Both the position numbers and the translations under genes were made by a program. Below, piece by piece: positions 7,872 to 16,017 of a stretch of 64,000 nt of DNA; position 1 is the stretch's first letter; each line of letters begins with the position of its first letter. The stretch spans positions 1 to 64,000 of the forward strand of contig JAHPZH010000005.1 in NCBI GenBank assembly GCA_019058315.1. The letters run 5' to 3'. The DNA is from Candidatus Helarchaeota archaeon (GTDB taxonomy: Archaea; Asgardarchaeota; Lokiarchaeia; Helarchaeales; RDOG01). The notes beneath the pieces were generated by a model. The model did not search any database and was not told the origin of the DNA. It saw only the letters and a program-made list of their open reading frames with translations.

Positions 7872-8858
7872 ATGTGTTTTCTTATGTCAAAAAATAAAAT
7901 AATTCGTAAGTCTTTGATAGAAGATTTATACTGTCATTTCAATAAAAAAATTAATTTTTTGACAAAAGAAGAAAAAGACTTAATTGAAAACTTTAATTTT
8001 AATCAAAGAATTGATACTTATTTTATAGTCCAAGATGTAGAACATAAGAGACATAAAAAGGGGAATAATTATTATTTATTGATAAATTTACAAGACGTAA
8101 CAGGGGAGTTTGTTGCAAAAAAATGGAACATACCTTATCAAGAAGCAAAGAAGATTTCGGATGAAATAAAAGGAAAAATTATTAGAATTAGGGGAATCAT
8201 TCGAAAGTTTAATGAAAGTCTCTATATTGAGATAGAAAAGGATAAAGAAATAGAAATTTTAAGTCCAGACAATTGTTGTGTAGACTTATTAAAAAGATCA
8301 GTAAAAAAATCCCCCGATTATCTACTGGAGCAAATTTTCTTAATAATAGATAATGAATTAGATGATTATGATTGGAAAAAACTCGCTAATGCAATACATG
8401 AGGATGATAAAATTTGTGAACGTCTTAAAATTGCACCTGCATCCACAAAATTTCATCAAAATTATAGTTCTGGATTAATCGAACATATATATGAAATGTT
8501 AAAGAAGTTTTTAGATGAAATAAAAAATCATAATTTGAATTGTAACAAAGATTTAGTTATTTTGGCAATATTAACACATGATATTGGGAAAATTGATTCG
8601 TATGACGGATTAGATCATTCATATAGGACAACTAAAAAAGAAAAAAAATGGGGTCATTCTTTAATTAGCATCGAAATTGTCCTAGAAAAGATATTAGGGA
8701 TTGAAAACTTTGATGAGAATAAAAAAACGGAATTAATCTATTTAATTGAAAATCATATGAGAAATAAAGTGAATTATAAAGATTCTGTGACAAAAGAGTT
8801 AAATATATTACGATTATTAGATTCTTATAATGCAGGAATGTCTAAATTTAGACTTTGA
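7872..8858 (+). CDS. OB-fold plus HD-domain nuclease, YhaM-like
   Basis: An OB-fold (about residues 45-125, YYLLINLQDVTGEFVAKKW) is followed by an HD phosphohydrolase domain. Putative metal ligands are H205 (GLIEH), H236-D237 (THDIGK) and H262 (WGHS). The segment APASTKFHQN..SGLIEH matches the layout of bacterial YhaM, a 3'-5' exoribonuclease of about 310-320 residues, so length and domain order fit. The start may be the ATG at 7872 or the one at 7884. It lies in an operon between the 6738 gene and a small zinc protein. Such proteins are mostly bacterial, so horizontal acquisition is possible. Confidence 0.75.
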   Translation: MCFLMSKNKIIRKSLIEDLYCHFNKKINFLTKEEKDLIENFNFNQRIDTYFIVQDVEHKRHKKGNNYYLLINLQDVTGEFVAKKWNIPYQEAKKISDEIKGKIIRIRGIIRKFNESLYIEIEKDKEIEILSPDNCCVDLLKRSVKKSPDYLLEQIFLIIDNELDDYDWKKLANAIHEDDKICERLKIAPASTKFHQNYSSGLIEHIYEMLKKFLDEIKNHNLNCNKDLVILAILTHDIGKIDSYDGLDHSYRTTKKEKKWGHSLISIEIVLEKILGIENFDENKKTELIYLIENHMRNKVNYKDSVTKELNILRLLDSYNAGMSKFRL

Positions 8859-8860
8859 AT

Positions 8861-9229
8861 GTGAGGGATAGATTGTCAGAAGAAAAGGAACTCATTGCAG
8901 CGTTCGAGAAATACAGAAAGAGTAAAATTGAAAATTTCAAGTATGAGCATAAGTCACGTCTCAAGGATCGGTTCCGATTTTTAGTTAATTTAATAGTCAA
9001 TAAGATCCCCTTGGACTCGGAAGTGGATTTCAAGGGGTTAAATGGGATGTGCAAGTGCGGGAAGAAAATAAGTAGGGGGTCTTTATACATGGATGGTACG
9101 GTTGTGGGGTCTACTTGTGCAAAAACCCTGAGTAATATTGCTGCTGAATTTTCAATGGTTGAGCAATTTATTATATTAAAAGAAGAGGAATTAAATAAGA
9201 AATTAAAAGAATTGAGAGAAGGAAAATAA
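8861..9229 (+). CDS. Small cysteine-containing protein
   Basis: The frame opens at TTG 8855 or GTG 8861 and overlaps or abuts the stop of the OB-HD gene, so translation is probably coupled. The roughly 122-residue product has a charged helical N-terminus, a central CKCGKKISRGSLYM...GSTCAKTL segment with a possible zinc site, and a charged helical C-terminus. Its codons are richer in G/C (CTC, GTC, CGG, GCG) than neighbouring genes, suggesting a different origin. No family is recognised. Confidence 0.55.
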   Translation: MRDRLSEEKELIAAFEKYRKSKIENFKYEHKSRLKDRFRFLVNLIVNKIPLDSEVDFKGLNGMCKCGKKISRGSLYMDGTVVGSTCAKTLSNIAAEFSMVEQFIILKEEELNKKLKELREGK

Positions 9230-9240
9230 AGAATGATCGC

Positions 9241-10470
9241 TTAAGACGAGTCTAATTTTGGAATATTAAATACCATAACTGTTAAATATAATATTCTATT
9301 TTCATATCCAGGTTGATGTAATTTGTAGCTAAATATAGTCTCACTTTTAAGTTTTTGATCATCTATGTTGAAATCTTCGACATAATTTTCATGTGATCTT
9401 ACTGTTGGAGTAATTTTGTTTTTAACTGTAGTAGGATCTATATCTTTATTGAATATTAAGATTGCAGTTTTTGTATCTCTCCAACTCAGATATTTCAATA
9501 ATTGATTAATGGTTTTAGTTAATCCTTCTGGTCCTGTCCAAAATTTACATTCTGCTATAAAGACATTTCTATTTTCAAATCGAATTAAGATATCTGTTTT
9601 ACCTTGATAATTAAATGTCTCCCCTGTTGCTTGACCTTCATAATGACCATTAAGAAATATTAGAAAAAAATCTCTTATTTCCTCCTCTTTTAACTTGTGA
9701 AATGTTCTAGGACTTCTTTCCATTGCTAAAGACATATTATTTATAATTTTTAAAGTGAAAAAATAATCTTCATCTGAAAGTTTTGGTTCTGGTTTACTAT
9801 GTTTTTCAGATACTTTAGGACGTAAAATCTTTGTTTTCTTTTGGATAGAAGGAATTGTATATGTTTCAGGTACATCTTTTATTTTTCTTAATGGAATGTC
9901 TAAAGAATGAAGAAAATCTTGTTCGTCCATTAATTTCTTCTTTCTATTTTTAAAAATTCGACTGATATCCGATTTTAACTTCATATTATAACTTTCAATA
10001 TCGTTTCTTGTCCAATTAAACCATTCTCCAAGTTTTTTTACAGATTTTTCAATCTCATCCTTTAATCCCCCTCTTTCATCTTCTGCAATCTCAAAACTTA
10101 TATGAACTTCTTGTCCCTTAATAGTTCCTTTGAAACCCCCTGGATAAAAAGTGCTTGGGTAATAATATAATATACTCCCATCACCCTCAAATGTAATTGC
10201 AATAGTTATTAAATTTCCATCTACCATTCCAAATCCCCTAAAACTTTGAATTCTTATTTCCTTTCGATCAATAATTTCTTTTTTATCAGTTAAAATTGGG
10301 ACCTGAATATTATATTTTTCAGTTAGATGTTTGCAATATTGTTCTTCATCGACATTAAGTATATAACTGGTTTTTTCTCTATTAATTTCTTGTTTTATTG
10401 AATTTTTTATATTTTCTAAATAATCTCCTAAGCTACCCCTATTAAATAAATAATCAGAATACATTTCCAA
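9241..10470 (-). CDS. PD-(D/E)XK restriction-endonuclease-like protein
   Basis: The 409-residue product has a C-terminal nuclease core. A helix with E264 is followed by the GQATGETFN..GKTDILIRF segment with D293, then VFIAECKFW with E307 and K309, giving the D...ExK active site. The N-terminal 200 residues hold a beta-rich region (80-130) and a helical region of unknown role. It stands alone, convergent with the OB-HD operon, in a cluster of nuclease-like genes, which suits a defence or DNA-processing role. Neither cleavage specificity nor a partner methylase is visible. Confidence 0.75.
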   Translation of the reverse strand: MEMYSDYLFNRGSLGDYLENIKNSIKQEINREKTSYILNVDEEQYCKHLTEKYNIQVPILTDKKEIIDRKEIRIQSFRGFGMVDGNLITIAITFEGDGSILYYYPSTFYPGGFKGTIKGQEVHISFEIAEDERGGLKDEIEKSVKKLGEWFNWTRNDIESYNMKLKSDISRIFKNRKKKLMDEQDFLHSLDIPLRKIKDVPETYTIPSIQKKTKILRPKVSEKHSKPEPKLSDEDYFFTLKIINNMSLAMERSPRTFHKLKEEEIRDFFLIFLNGHYEGQATGETFNYQGKTDILIRFENRNVFIAECKFWTGPEGLTKTINQLLKYLSWRDTKTAILIFNKDIDPTTVKNKITPTVRSHENYVEDFNIDDQKLKSETIFSYKLHQPGYENRILYLTVMVFNIPKLDSS

Positions 10471-10556
10471 CTCCTCTTTAATGTTTTTGAATTAACACTA
10501 TTTTTATCTTATTAATTAATATTAATTATGTTTTTTATTCTATAAGCAATATTTTT

Positions 10557-10579
10557 CCGTTAACTGTTAGTTTTAACGG
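10557..10579. repeat. Inverted repeat, 7-bp arms
   Basis: CCGTTAA (10557-10563) and TTAACGG (10573-10579) are perfect complements around a 9-nt spacer, in the 470-nt non-coding gap between the nuclease and metallopeptidase genes. It lies about 87 nt upstream of the leftward nuclease start, where an operator is possible. The rest of the gap (10471-10942) is AT-rich with no convincing frame. Confidence 0.4.
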
Positions 10580-10646
10580 TTTCTTACTTATTAATTTTAA
10601 GTCATCTCTCTCCCTCTTAAGACCCTAAGATTAAGTGACATATTTT

Positions 10647-10672
10647 GACTTTGAACCTCGACTCACAAAGTC
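10647..10672. repeat. Inverted repeat, GACTTTG/CAAAGTC
   Basis: GACTTTG (10647-10653) and CAAAGTC (10666-10672) can form a 7-bp stem with a 12-nt loop. It lies in the same intergenic gap as the CCGTTAA repeat and is locally richer in G+C than its flanks. It could be an RNA hairpin or a protein site. No T-tract follows, so a terminator is unlikely. Confidence 0.35.
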
Positions 10673-10942
10673 GCTTCGACATAAGAAGAATATTTAGAAT
10701 AAAATAGAATTAATTATTTTAGATGAGAAATTCGTTATTCATTTAATTCGACTCTAATTTTTTTTTACGATTATTTAATTGTTTTTAACTGTTTAATATA
10801 ATTGTCATTTTGAAATTCCAGTCCCGATAAAAAACCTTGTGGATTATCTTCATAATATGGTCAATACCAATTATCTTGAAGAAAAAATATCGCCAAATAT
10901 TAGTTGAAATATGCAGTTTTCTTATAAGACTCTATTCTAGCT

Positions 10943-11797
10943 TTATTTATAAGATTTTAATTCTACTAAGTGATCCAATTTCCAAAGATTCAAAATACTT
11001 TGAGTTATATATTTGTGACCTTCAGGAGTAAATATATCATTATCTTGTATTTTTTTACATATTTTATCAGCTATTTCAATATGTTTTGGATATTTTTTTT
11101 CATAGATCTTTCTGAAATTTTCTAAAATTTTTTGTTTTTCTTTTGTTATTTTAATAAATTTCTGTATTCCCCATGCATAGACAATCCTGTAAACAATAAA
11201 TCTAAATTTGAATTTTGGATCATATGAAAATTCTCTGTAAACATCTCTTTCTGTATGTGCCGCATTAATTTCATCTTTCACCATAGGGAAATAAAATTCA
11301 GAAATTACTGGAAATCCCTCTTTTTGTAAAATACAATTAACAACAATATCATCGATCATACCACCTATTAAACTAATAGAATCTCCATCAACTTTCCTTA
11401 AAAGATGAAATTTAAAGGGTGCATAATAACCTTTGGAATATATCAAATACCCATGTGTTGCTTCATGTGCTAAAGAATGCACACCTTCCGGACTCTTCAA
11501 TGAAATAGTTTGATTAATTTCAATTCTAATTTTAGAATGGTCTCTATCATTAAAACAAAAAGCTGCTTTCATTCCAGAAATATCTTGTTCTTTTACTTTA
11601 CTAATTTTTATGGGACGGGCTGACTTAATCATTATTTTTTTTAAATAATGTGCCAATTTCTGTGAAATATCCGAAATATCTATACCTTCTAATTTAAATT
11701 TAGTTCCATATCGTATTTGATATTCTTCAGGATGTTCTGTTTTTAAGTGTTTTTTACGATGCGGTATATTTTCATTGCAAATAGGACATTTTTTCAT
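10943..11797 (-). CDS. HExxH metallopeptidase-like protein with C2H2 zinc finger
   Basis: The 284-residue product opens with a zinc finger (C4, C7, H17, H22). It carries HEATH (111-115) preceded by EGVHSLA, a clear zincin-type site. An acidic pair in GGMIDDIVVNC (about D149-D150) is a candidate third ligand or structural acid. There is no signal peptide, so it should be cytosolic. It follows the HEPN-like gene 11800-12618 with a 2-nt gap, repeating the gene order of the first HEPN/HExxH pair, although the two HExxH proteins look unrelated outside the motif. The substrate is unknown. Confidence 0.65.
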   Translation of the reverse strand: MKKCPICNENIPHRKKHLKTEHPEEYQIRYGTKFKLEGIDISDISQKLAHYLKKIMIKSARPIKISKVKEQDISGMKAAFCFNDRDHSKIRIEINQTISLKSPEGVHSLAHEATHGYLIYSKGYYAPFKFHLLRKVDGDSISLIGGMIDDIVVNCILQKEGFPVISEFYFPMVKDEINAAHTERDVYREFSYDPKFKFRFIVYRIVYAWGIQKFIKITKEKQKILENFRKIYEKKYPKHIEIADKICKKIQDNDIFTPEGHKYITQSILNLWKLDHLVELKSYK

Positions 11798-11799
11798 TA

Positions 11800-12618
11800 T
11801 TAAAGAGTTCCTAATTTATTTTGTAATTTTAAAATTCCATCTTCTAATTTATAGAATTCTTTTAATTGTATTGAATAATAAAAATCAATTTTCTCAAGAA
11901 ACCAATCTATCAAATCATTAATTGAATCATTACATTTATTTATAAGCGATTTAACATTAATACCCTTTTCATTTTCCTCAATATATCTTTTTATAACCCC
12001 CCACTTCCAATTTCCAATCAATACGTCTTCTTTATATAAAATAATCTTATATTCAGTTGGCTGATTTTTCGTCTCTATTGCTGCTGAAATTAATTCCTCT
12101 GGGAATGGTATTCCTCGACTATAATACGGAAAACTTTCATTCACAAATTTATCTATATTAAAACTAATGGAAAACAAATCAAGACACATAGGAGAAACAA
12201 GTGGTACTTTGTAATGTAGTGTATAATCACGTAATTTAATAATTAATTTCACTTCTTCAACATTTTTGGTCTTTTTATAGTATGTATCAAATTCGGAATT
12301 AAACTCTCTTATGAATTTTATATCAAATAGATGTTTACAAATTTTACATGAATGCTCTAATATTGATTTAGAACTAGCTACATAATTTTGGAAATTGCAC
12401 ATAAATTTAAGATAAAAATCATTATATTTTTCCAAATTATCGATTAATTCATGTTTATTCTCGTATAAATTAATCGAATTGATTAAGTTTTTAAAATTAA
12501 GATTATTAATTCTTTGAGAAAGTGATAAATCTTCCTTTAAATCTAAAATTTTTTTTCCTTTTGAATTATCAATTTTATTAATTTTTTCTTTTAATTTGTC
12601 TAATATTTTCTCTTTCAA
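11800..12618 (-). CDS. HEPN-like helical protein with RDYTLH motif
   Basis: The 272-residue product is helical. RDYTLH (130-135) is followed by Tyr-Lys-Val-Pro, closely matching the R-N/D-Y-x-x-H-x-x-x-P signature of a widespread HEPN-like group of uncharacterised bacterial proteins. The motif ends a long helix (VEEVKLIIKLRDYTLHY). It is the first gene of a two-gene leftward operon with the HEATH-motif peptidase. HEPN proteins of this type are commonly RNase toxins, and activity is inferred from the motif. The product is lysine-rich and has no membrane segment. Confidence 0.6.
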   Translation of the reverse strand: MKEKILDKLKEKINKIDNSKGKKILDLKEDLSLSQRINNLNFKNLINSINLYENKHELIDNLEKYNDFYLKFMCNFQNYVASSKSILEHSCKICKHLFDIKFIREFNSEFDTYYKKTKNVEEVKLIIKLRDYTLHYKVPLVSPMCLDLFSISFNIDKFVNESFPYYSRGIPFPEELISAAIETKNQPTEYKIILYKEDVLIGNWKWGVIKRYIEENEKGINVKSLINKCNDSINDLIDWFLEKIDFYYSIQLKEFYKLEDGILKLQNKLGTL

Positions 12619-12807
12619 ATTTTTTCCCTCATATAAAAAATATCTTATTTAATATATCAATTAATAAATTTGAATCCATGATATTTATAGTTCGTTAAAA
12701 AAAAACATTATTATGAAAAAATAGCTTATTTCCTTAATTTTCTTTAATTTCTTTGTATTTTTTTCTTCCTATCTATGTCATTTTCCTCATATTTTGGTGA
12801 ATGATTA

Positions 12808-13218
12808 ATGATCTTGGTTTTATTACTTGGAATTGTTCAAAATTTACTGTTTATTGCAATCATGTTTGACCCTCAAATAGAGTCTTGTCTTGGAGATCTC
12901 TTGAAAATTCTCGAGAAGCTTAAAGAATATGCGCTTAAAAATAATGTGGTTGTTGTAATTTCTACAGGTTATGCAAAGAACTCACGGTTTGAACCTGCAG
13001 AAGGTAAGATTCTGAGTAATTTCGTAGATGTAATTGTTCATGTGTTGGAATATCGAAATCGTATCGAGTTTTGTAAACTCAAATGGGGACCTTTTCAATA
13101 TTTAATTAACTTGAAAATAGGATTTGTTAAAGAAATTCGGGAGAAACTGAAAGATTATTTTCGATATTTACTTTTAAATATTTCAAAGGTAAGATTTCAT
13201 ACCTGCCATTTTTACTAA
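12808..13218 (+). pseudogene. C-terminal fragment of a RecA/RadA-family ATPase
   Basis: The frame encodes the last third of a RecA core. A helix (LLKILEKLKEYALKNN) leads to the VVVVIST strand, then the F-x-P-A-x-G-K-I-L segment equivalent to the loop before the final strands of RadA (pattern P-x-G-G-x-x-L), then DVIVHVLEYR. No Walker A or B region is present upstream, so it is a truncated remnant or a very short stand-alone fold. Its tail overlaps the convergent OB-fold gene by about 90 nt. It may be the broken relic of a paralog of the gene at 13840. Confidence 0.55.
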
Positions 13219-13834
13219 AATTTAATTGGCTCATTCCCCTAAATTTCGTGATATAAGCACCAAAGATACGAAGAATCATATTTGGTTTAATATTCTGAAT
13301 TTTCTCATCCCAAAGAGCACATTTAATACACCCAGTCTCATCTCCCAACACTGCGTTAGCAACCTTGTGCATTTTTCCGTCCTTTTCTAATCTTACATGC
13401 TTGAGATTATTGACATCCAATACTTTAACTTTTTCTAAATTAATGTTAGTGGTCTTGTGTTTTAGACGGGATATTTTTACGAATTTAAATCCCGGATAAT
13501 CGTCTCTTTTCACAAGATTTTCATCTTCTCCATCATCTAATATTGACCATTTACCGTATTTTCCGATATTCAAAAATAATGTTCCATTAAACTCACTGAT
13601 ATACCCATTTTCTATAAGAAGGCTATTGCCTAAAGCGATTTTATCTATTACAAACCCCCATACCGTTAAAATCATTTCTCCGGTCTCATCTCTAACCTTA
13701 TATTCTGCAACTCGTTGTTTTTTATTATTCTTTTTGATTCGAACCATTCGTTCTGATATGAGTTCTAAGATTTTTACTTTAATATTAATGCCCCTAGATT
13801 GAGAATTTAAATCTTGAATTTTAACCAAGTCCAA
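13127..13834 (-). CDS. Double OB-fold single-strand-binding-like protein
   Basis: The 235-residue product contains two OB-folds of the RPA/SOSS-B type. The first spans about residues 15-95, with VAEYKVRDETGEMILTVWG. The second spans about 120-215, with KVANAVLGDETGCIKCALWDEK and a final MILRIFGAYITKFRG strand. The D-E-T-G-x-[MI] repeats are the usual signature of these domains. It starts 5 nt after the RadA-like gene, so the two are co-transcribed and probably act together on single-stranded DNA. It lacks a zinc finger, unlike full RPA1. Confidence 0.75.
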   Translation of the reverse strand: MDLVKIQDLNSQSRGINIKVKILELISERMVRIKKNNKKQRVAEYKVRDETGEMILTVWGFVIDKIALGNSLLIENGYISEFNGTLFLNIGKYGKWSILDDGEDENLVKRDDYPGFKFVKISRLKHKTTNINLEKVKVLDVNNLKHVRLEKDGKMHKVANAVLGDETGCIKCALWDEKIQNIKPNMILRIFGAYITKFRGMSQLNFSKNGRYEILPLKYLKVNIENNLSVSPEFL

Positions 13835-13839
13835 GTTAC

Positions 13840-14796
13840 TCAGCCCTTTATTTCATCTTGTATAAATCCTGAACCTAATAAGTATACAGAACATGGTTTT
13901 CGAATGAAAAATTTTCGGCTACCAATAAGAAATAATCGTTTATTTGAATCAAATTCGTCAAATCTCATCTCAATGCGTGTAACTTCATCATTCGATTTAA
14001 AAAGTCTTGGGATTGTAACTAAGTGGTCAGTTTCGTTGCATAAAATGATCGTAGCGTTATATTCCTTGGCAACATCTACTAATCTGTCAAATAATTTCCT
14101 ATAAATGTCATTCTCAATATACAAATGAATATTGCTCAGATTGAACGTAGTCGTTATGCTGTCGAGAAAGATCATGTTTGCATTAGTCTCATTAATAGTA
14201 GAAATTAAATCAGATTTAAGAAATGAAGTTAATTCTTCAATTGATGATATAAAAATTAATTCGATATTGTTTATAACTTCATTATGATCGATTTTATATC
14301 TTCTCGAAATTTCTTTAATTCGATTTTCGCTAAAATTTCTTCCAGTATCTAAATAGATAACAGGTTTTTTAGGTAATCCATCCTTTTTTGGTCTAAACAT
14401 AGTACAAATTAATTGATGAACTACGCTTGTCTTTCCAACACATCTTGGACCATAAATTTCATACACCATTTGTGTTGAAAAGCCATTACCAAGAGCAGCA
14501 TCGAGTTTTTTACTTCCGCTTGAAAAGATATAACGTTTTTTTAGCCTTTGCACTTGTTTTTTGTCTTCACCAGAGACCTTATCGTTAATAACAAATTTTG
14601 AAAATGCCTGCGAATCTATAATTTTTTGGGCTTGCTTTTTGAGCTTAGTACTTAATTTTTCGGAAATATCGAAAAAATATTTTAGAGAATAAGGAAATTC
14701 TGCTAATCTAACTATAGAATCAATTCCATTTTCAAGAAGTTTTTGATAAATTTCATCTGTAATGCCCTCTAAATCTCTTAATTTTATTGGATGCAT
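13840..14796 (-). CDS. RadA/RadB-like recombinase paralog
   Basis: The 318-residue product has an N-terminal helix-hairpin-helix domain (1-65, DLEGITDEIYQKLLENGI). A RecA core follows, with Walker A GPRCVGKT (116-123) and Walker B MIFLDS (208-213). It is diverged from canonical RadA. The loop-L2 region and the usual polymerisation motif are not evident, and the C-terminus ends in an unusual FIRKPCSVYLLGSG segment. It is therefore more likely an accessory paralog than the main recombinase. It leads an operon with the OB-fold gene. The start fits a leaderless transcript from a TATA box at 14811-14820. Confidence 0.75.
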   Translation of the reverse strand: MHPIKLRDLEGITDEIYQKLLENGIDSIVRLAEFPYSLKYFFDISEKLSTKLKKQAQKIIDSQAFSKFVINDKVSGEDKKQVQRLKKRYIFSSGSKKLDAALGNGFSTQMVYEIYGPRCVGKTSVVHQLICTMFRPKKDGLPKKPVIYLDTGRNFSENRIKEISRRYKIDHNEVINNIELIFISSIEELTSFLKSDLISTINETNANMIFLDSITTTFNLSNIHLYIENDIYRKLFDRLVDVAKEYNATIILCNETDHLVTIPRLFKSNDEVTRIEMRFDEFDSNKRLFLIGSRKFFIRKPCSVYLLGSGFIQDEIKG

Positions 14797-14810
14797 GAGA
14801 TCAAAACATC

Positions 14811-14820
14811 TTATAAATCT
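14811..14820 (-). promoter_or_regulatory. TATA box for the RadA-like/OB-fold operon
   Basis: On the minus strand AGATTTATAA lies about 20 nt upstream of the ATG at 14796, the spacing expected for an archaeal leaderless transcript. No ribosome site precedes the ATG, which agrees with this reading. Confidence 0.5.
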
Positions 14821-15020
14821 TATTTGTATATTTCTGATGAGTTTTGGAGGGTATATTTTACTCTATTTAAATGTTTTTATTTGCATTAATTTTTCTAAAA
14901 ATTCAAATTTTCTAAAAGGAATTAACTATAGATTATATGAATTAATTATTCTTTACCTAAATCCCTATCCCTTAATTTAATTTCCTATAAATATTTAATA
15001 CTTTTTCAAAAAATATTTGT

Positions 15021-15470
15021 CTAATTTCCTACTTTTCTTCGCTCACTTAATTGTCCAATTTTTATTCTACCTTTGTAGTCTCCTTCTGGAATAACCTTTA
15101 TATTTCCAGAACTATCTAATTCGATAAAATCTATCCTATGTTTCGGCTCTGATTGTTCTATTTGAACCACTTTATTTTTATAAATCTTTATATTTAATTT
15201 TGAGGGATAAGTTGAAATTGTGACAAATATTTTATTATCCGAAGCATAAGCTCTATCTTTGTTACTTATTTTTATAGGATCTTTCCAATCTGCATCGGAG
15301 ATAACTTCTACTTCTCCAGAGCTTACTATCTTAATATAATCTGTTCTAGGAGTTGGTATAATTTGGTCTATTTGAATAATCCCATTAAAATATGCTAATA
15401 TGCTTAAATTACTCTTTTCAAAATATATTTCTTCATAATTTGAACCATGATTTAATATGTAATTTTCCAT
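15021..15470 (-). CDS. Beta-rich protein with internal duplication
   Basis: The 149-residue product contains two related halves of about 38-40 residues. IQIDQIIPTPRTDYIKI..SGEVEVISDADWKDPIKI corresponds to VQIEQSEPKHRIDFIEL..SGNIKVIPEGDYKGRIKI, so it is an internal repeat of a small beta unit. It has no signal peptide. The gene lies 6 nt after an interrupted small membrane gene (15477-15668) and may be its partner. No family is recognised. Confidence 0.6.
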   Translation of the reverse strand: MENYILNHGSNYEEIYFEKSNLSILAYFNGIIQIDQIIPTPRTDYIKIVSSGEVEVISDADWKDPIKISNKDRAYASDNKIFVTISTYPSKLNIKIYKNKVVQIEQSEPKHRIDFIELDSSGNIKVIPEGDYKGRIKIGQLSERRKVGN

Positions 15471-15476
15471 AAAGTA

Positions 15477-15668
15477 TTATTTAGTTATTAATCTTAAAAG
15501 ATAATAGAGAGAGTACTGTAAAAGTAATATAACTGAAAAATTGATATTAATTGGAAGATAAAATTTTAATAAAAATATTGCAAAATGGTAAAATACTGAT
15601 TAATAGAATAACATTTGAATATAATATACAATCCCCATACTTCCAACTTTATACCATTTTTTTTTCAA
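15477..15668 (-). pseudogene. Small membrane protein interrupted by an in-frame TAA
   Basis: A 64-codon frame starts at TTG 15668, next to a GGGGGAG site, and reads LKKKWYKVGSMGIVYYIQM up to a TAA at 15600-15602. It then continues in the same frame with a clearly membrane-like stretch (HFAIFLLKFYLPI, then VILLLQYSLYYLLR) to the true end at 15477. Both parts look coding and hydrophobic, so one substitution would restore a two-span protein. It sits directly upstream of the beta-repeat gene. Chance in AT-rich DNA is the alternative. Confidence 0.35.
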
Positions 15669-15755
15669 ACTCCCCCAAGCTAAATTTTGAAGTTAAAGTA
15701 ATATATTACTAACACAAATAAAGATTATAAATAATCTAATTTTTGGTGAATTATT

Positions 15756-15977
15756 ATTTCGGAAAAAATCCTTTTTCTACGATGCGCTAAGTGTGGCGCA
15801 TTTTTATTCACCTACTTTAAGCTTGGTGAAGTTAGATTGTGGGAGTGTTGGAAAATCCGAATCTTTGATGATTGTAGTATTAGAGTATATAATTTAGTAA
15901 AATGTTCTTGTGGAAATATTATAGGTGAAGATAAAGGGGATTATATAAAGATGCATCAAAATTCTTTCATAGTCTAA
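15756..15977 (+). CDS. Small cysteine-knuckle protein with no standard start codon
   Basis: A 70-odd residue frame has RCAKCG near its start and KCSCG later, consistent with a zinc ribbon. An in-frame TGA closes the frame just upstream. No ATG, GTG or TTG lies before the first CxxC. A GGTGA at 15745-15749 is followed by three ATT codons, so an ATT start would be required. Either a rare start codon is used or the gene has decayed. It is similar in style to the small ribbon protein at 3031. Confidence 0.35.
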   Translation: MSEKILFLRCAKCGAFLFTYFKLGEVRLWECWKIRIFDDCSIRVYNLVKCSCGNIIGEDKGDYIKMHQNSFIV

Positions 15978-16017
15978 AAGACTATTTTTATCCATAAAGA
16001 ATAAAATAAGTCAACTA

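Noticed and set aside
13814..14104. Plus-strand frame opposite the RadA-like gene
   Set aside because: It is a shadow of a gene with intact Walker motifs and has no independent start signal.
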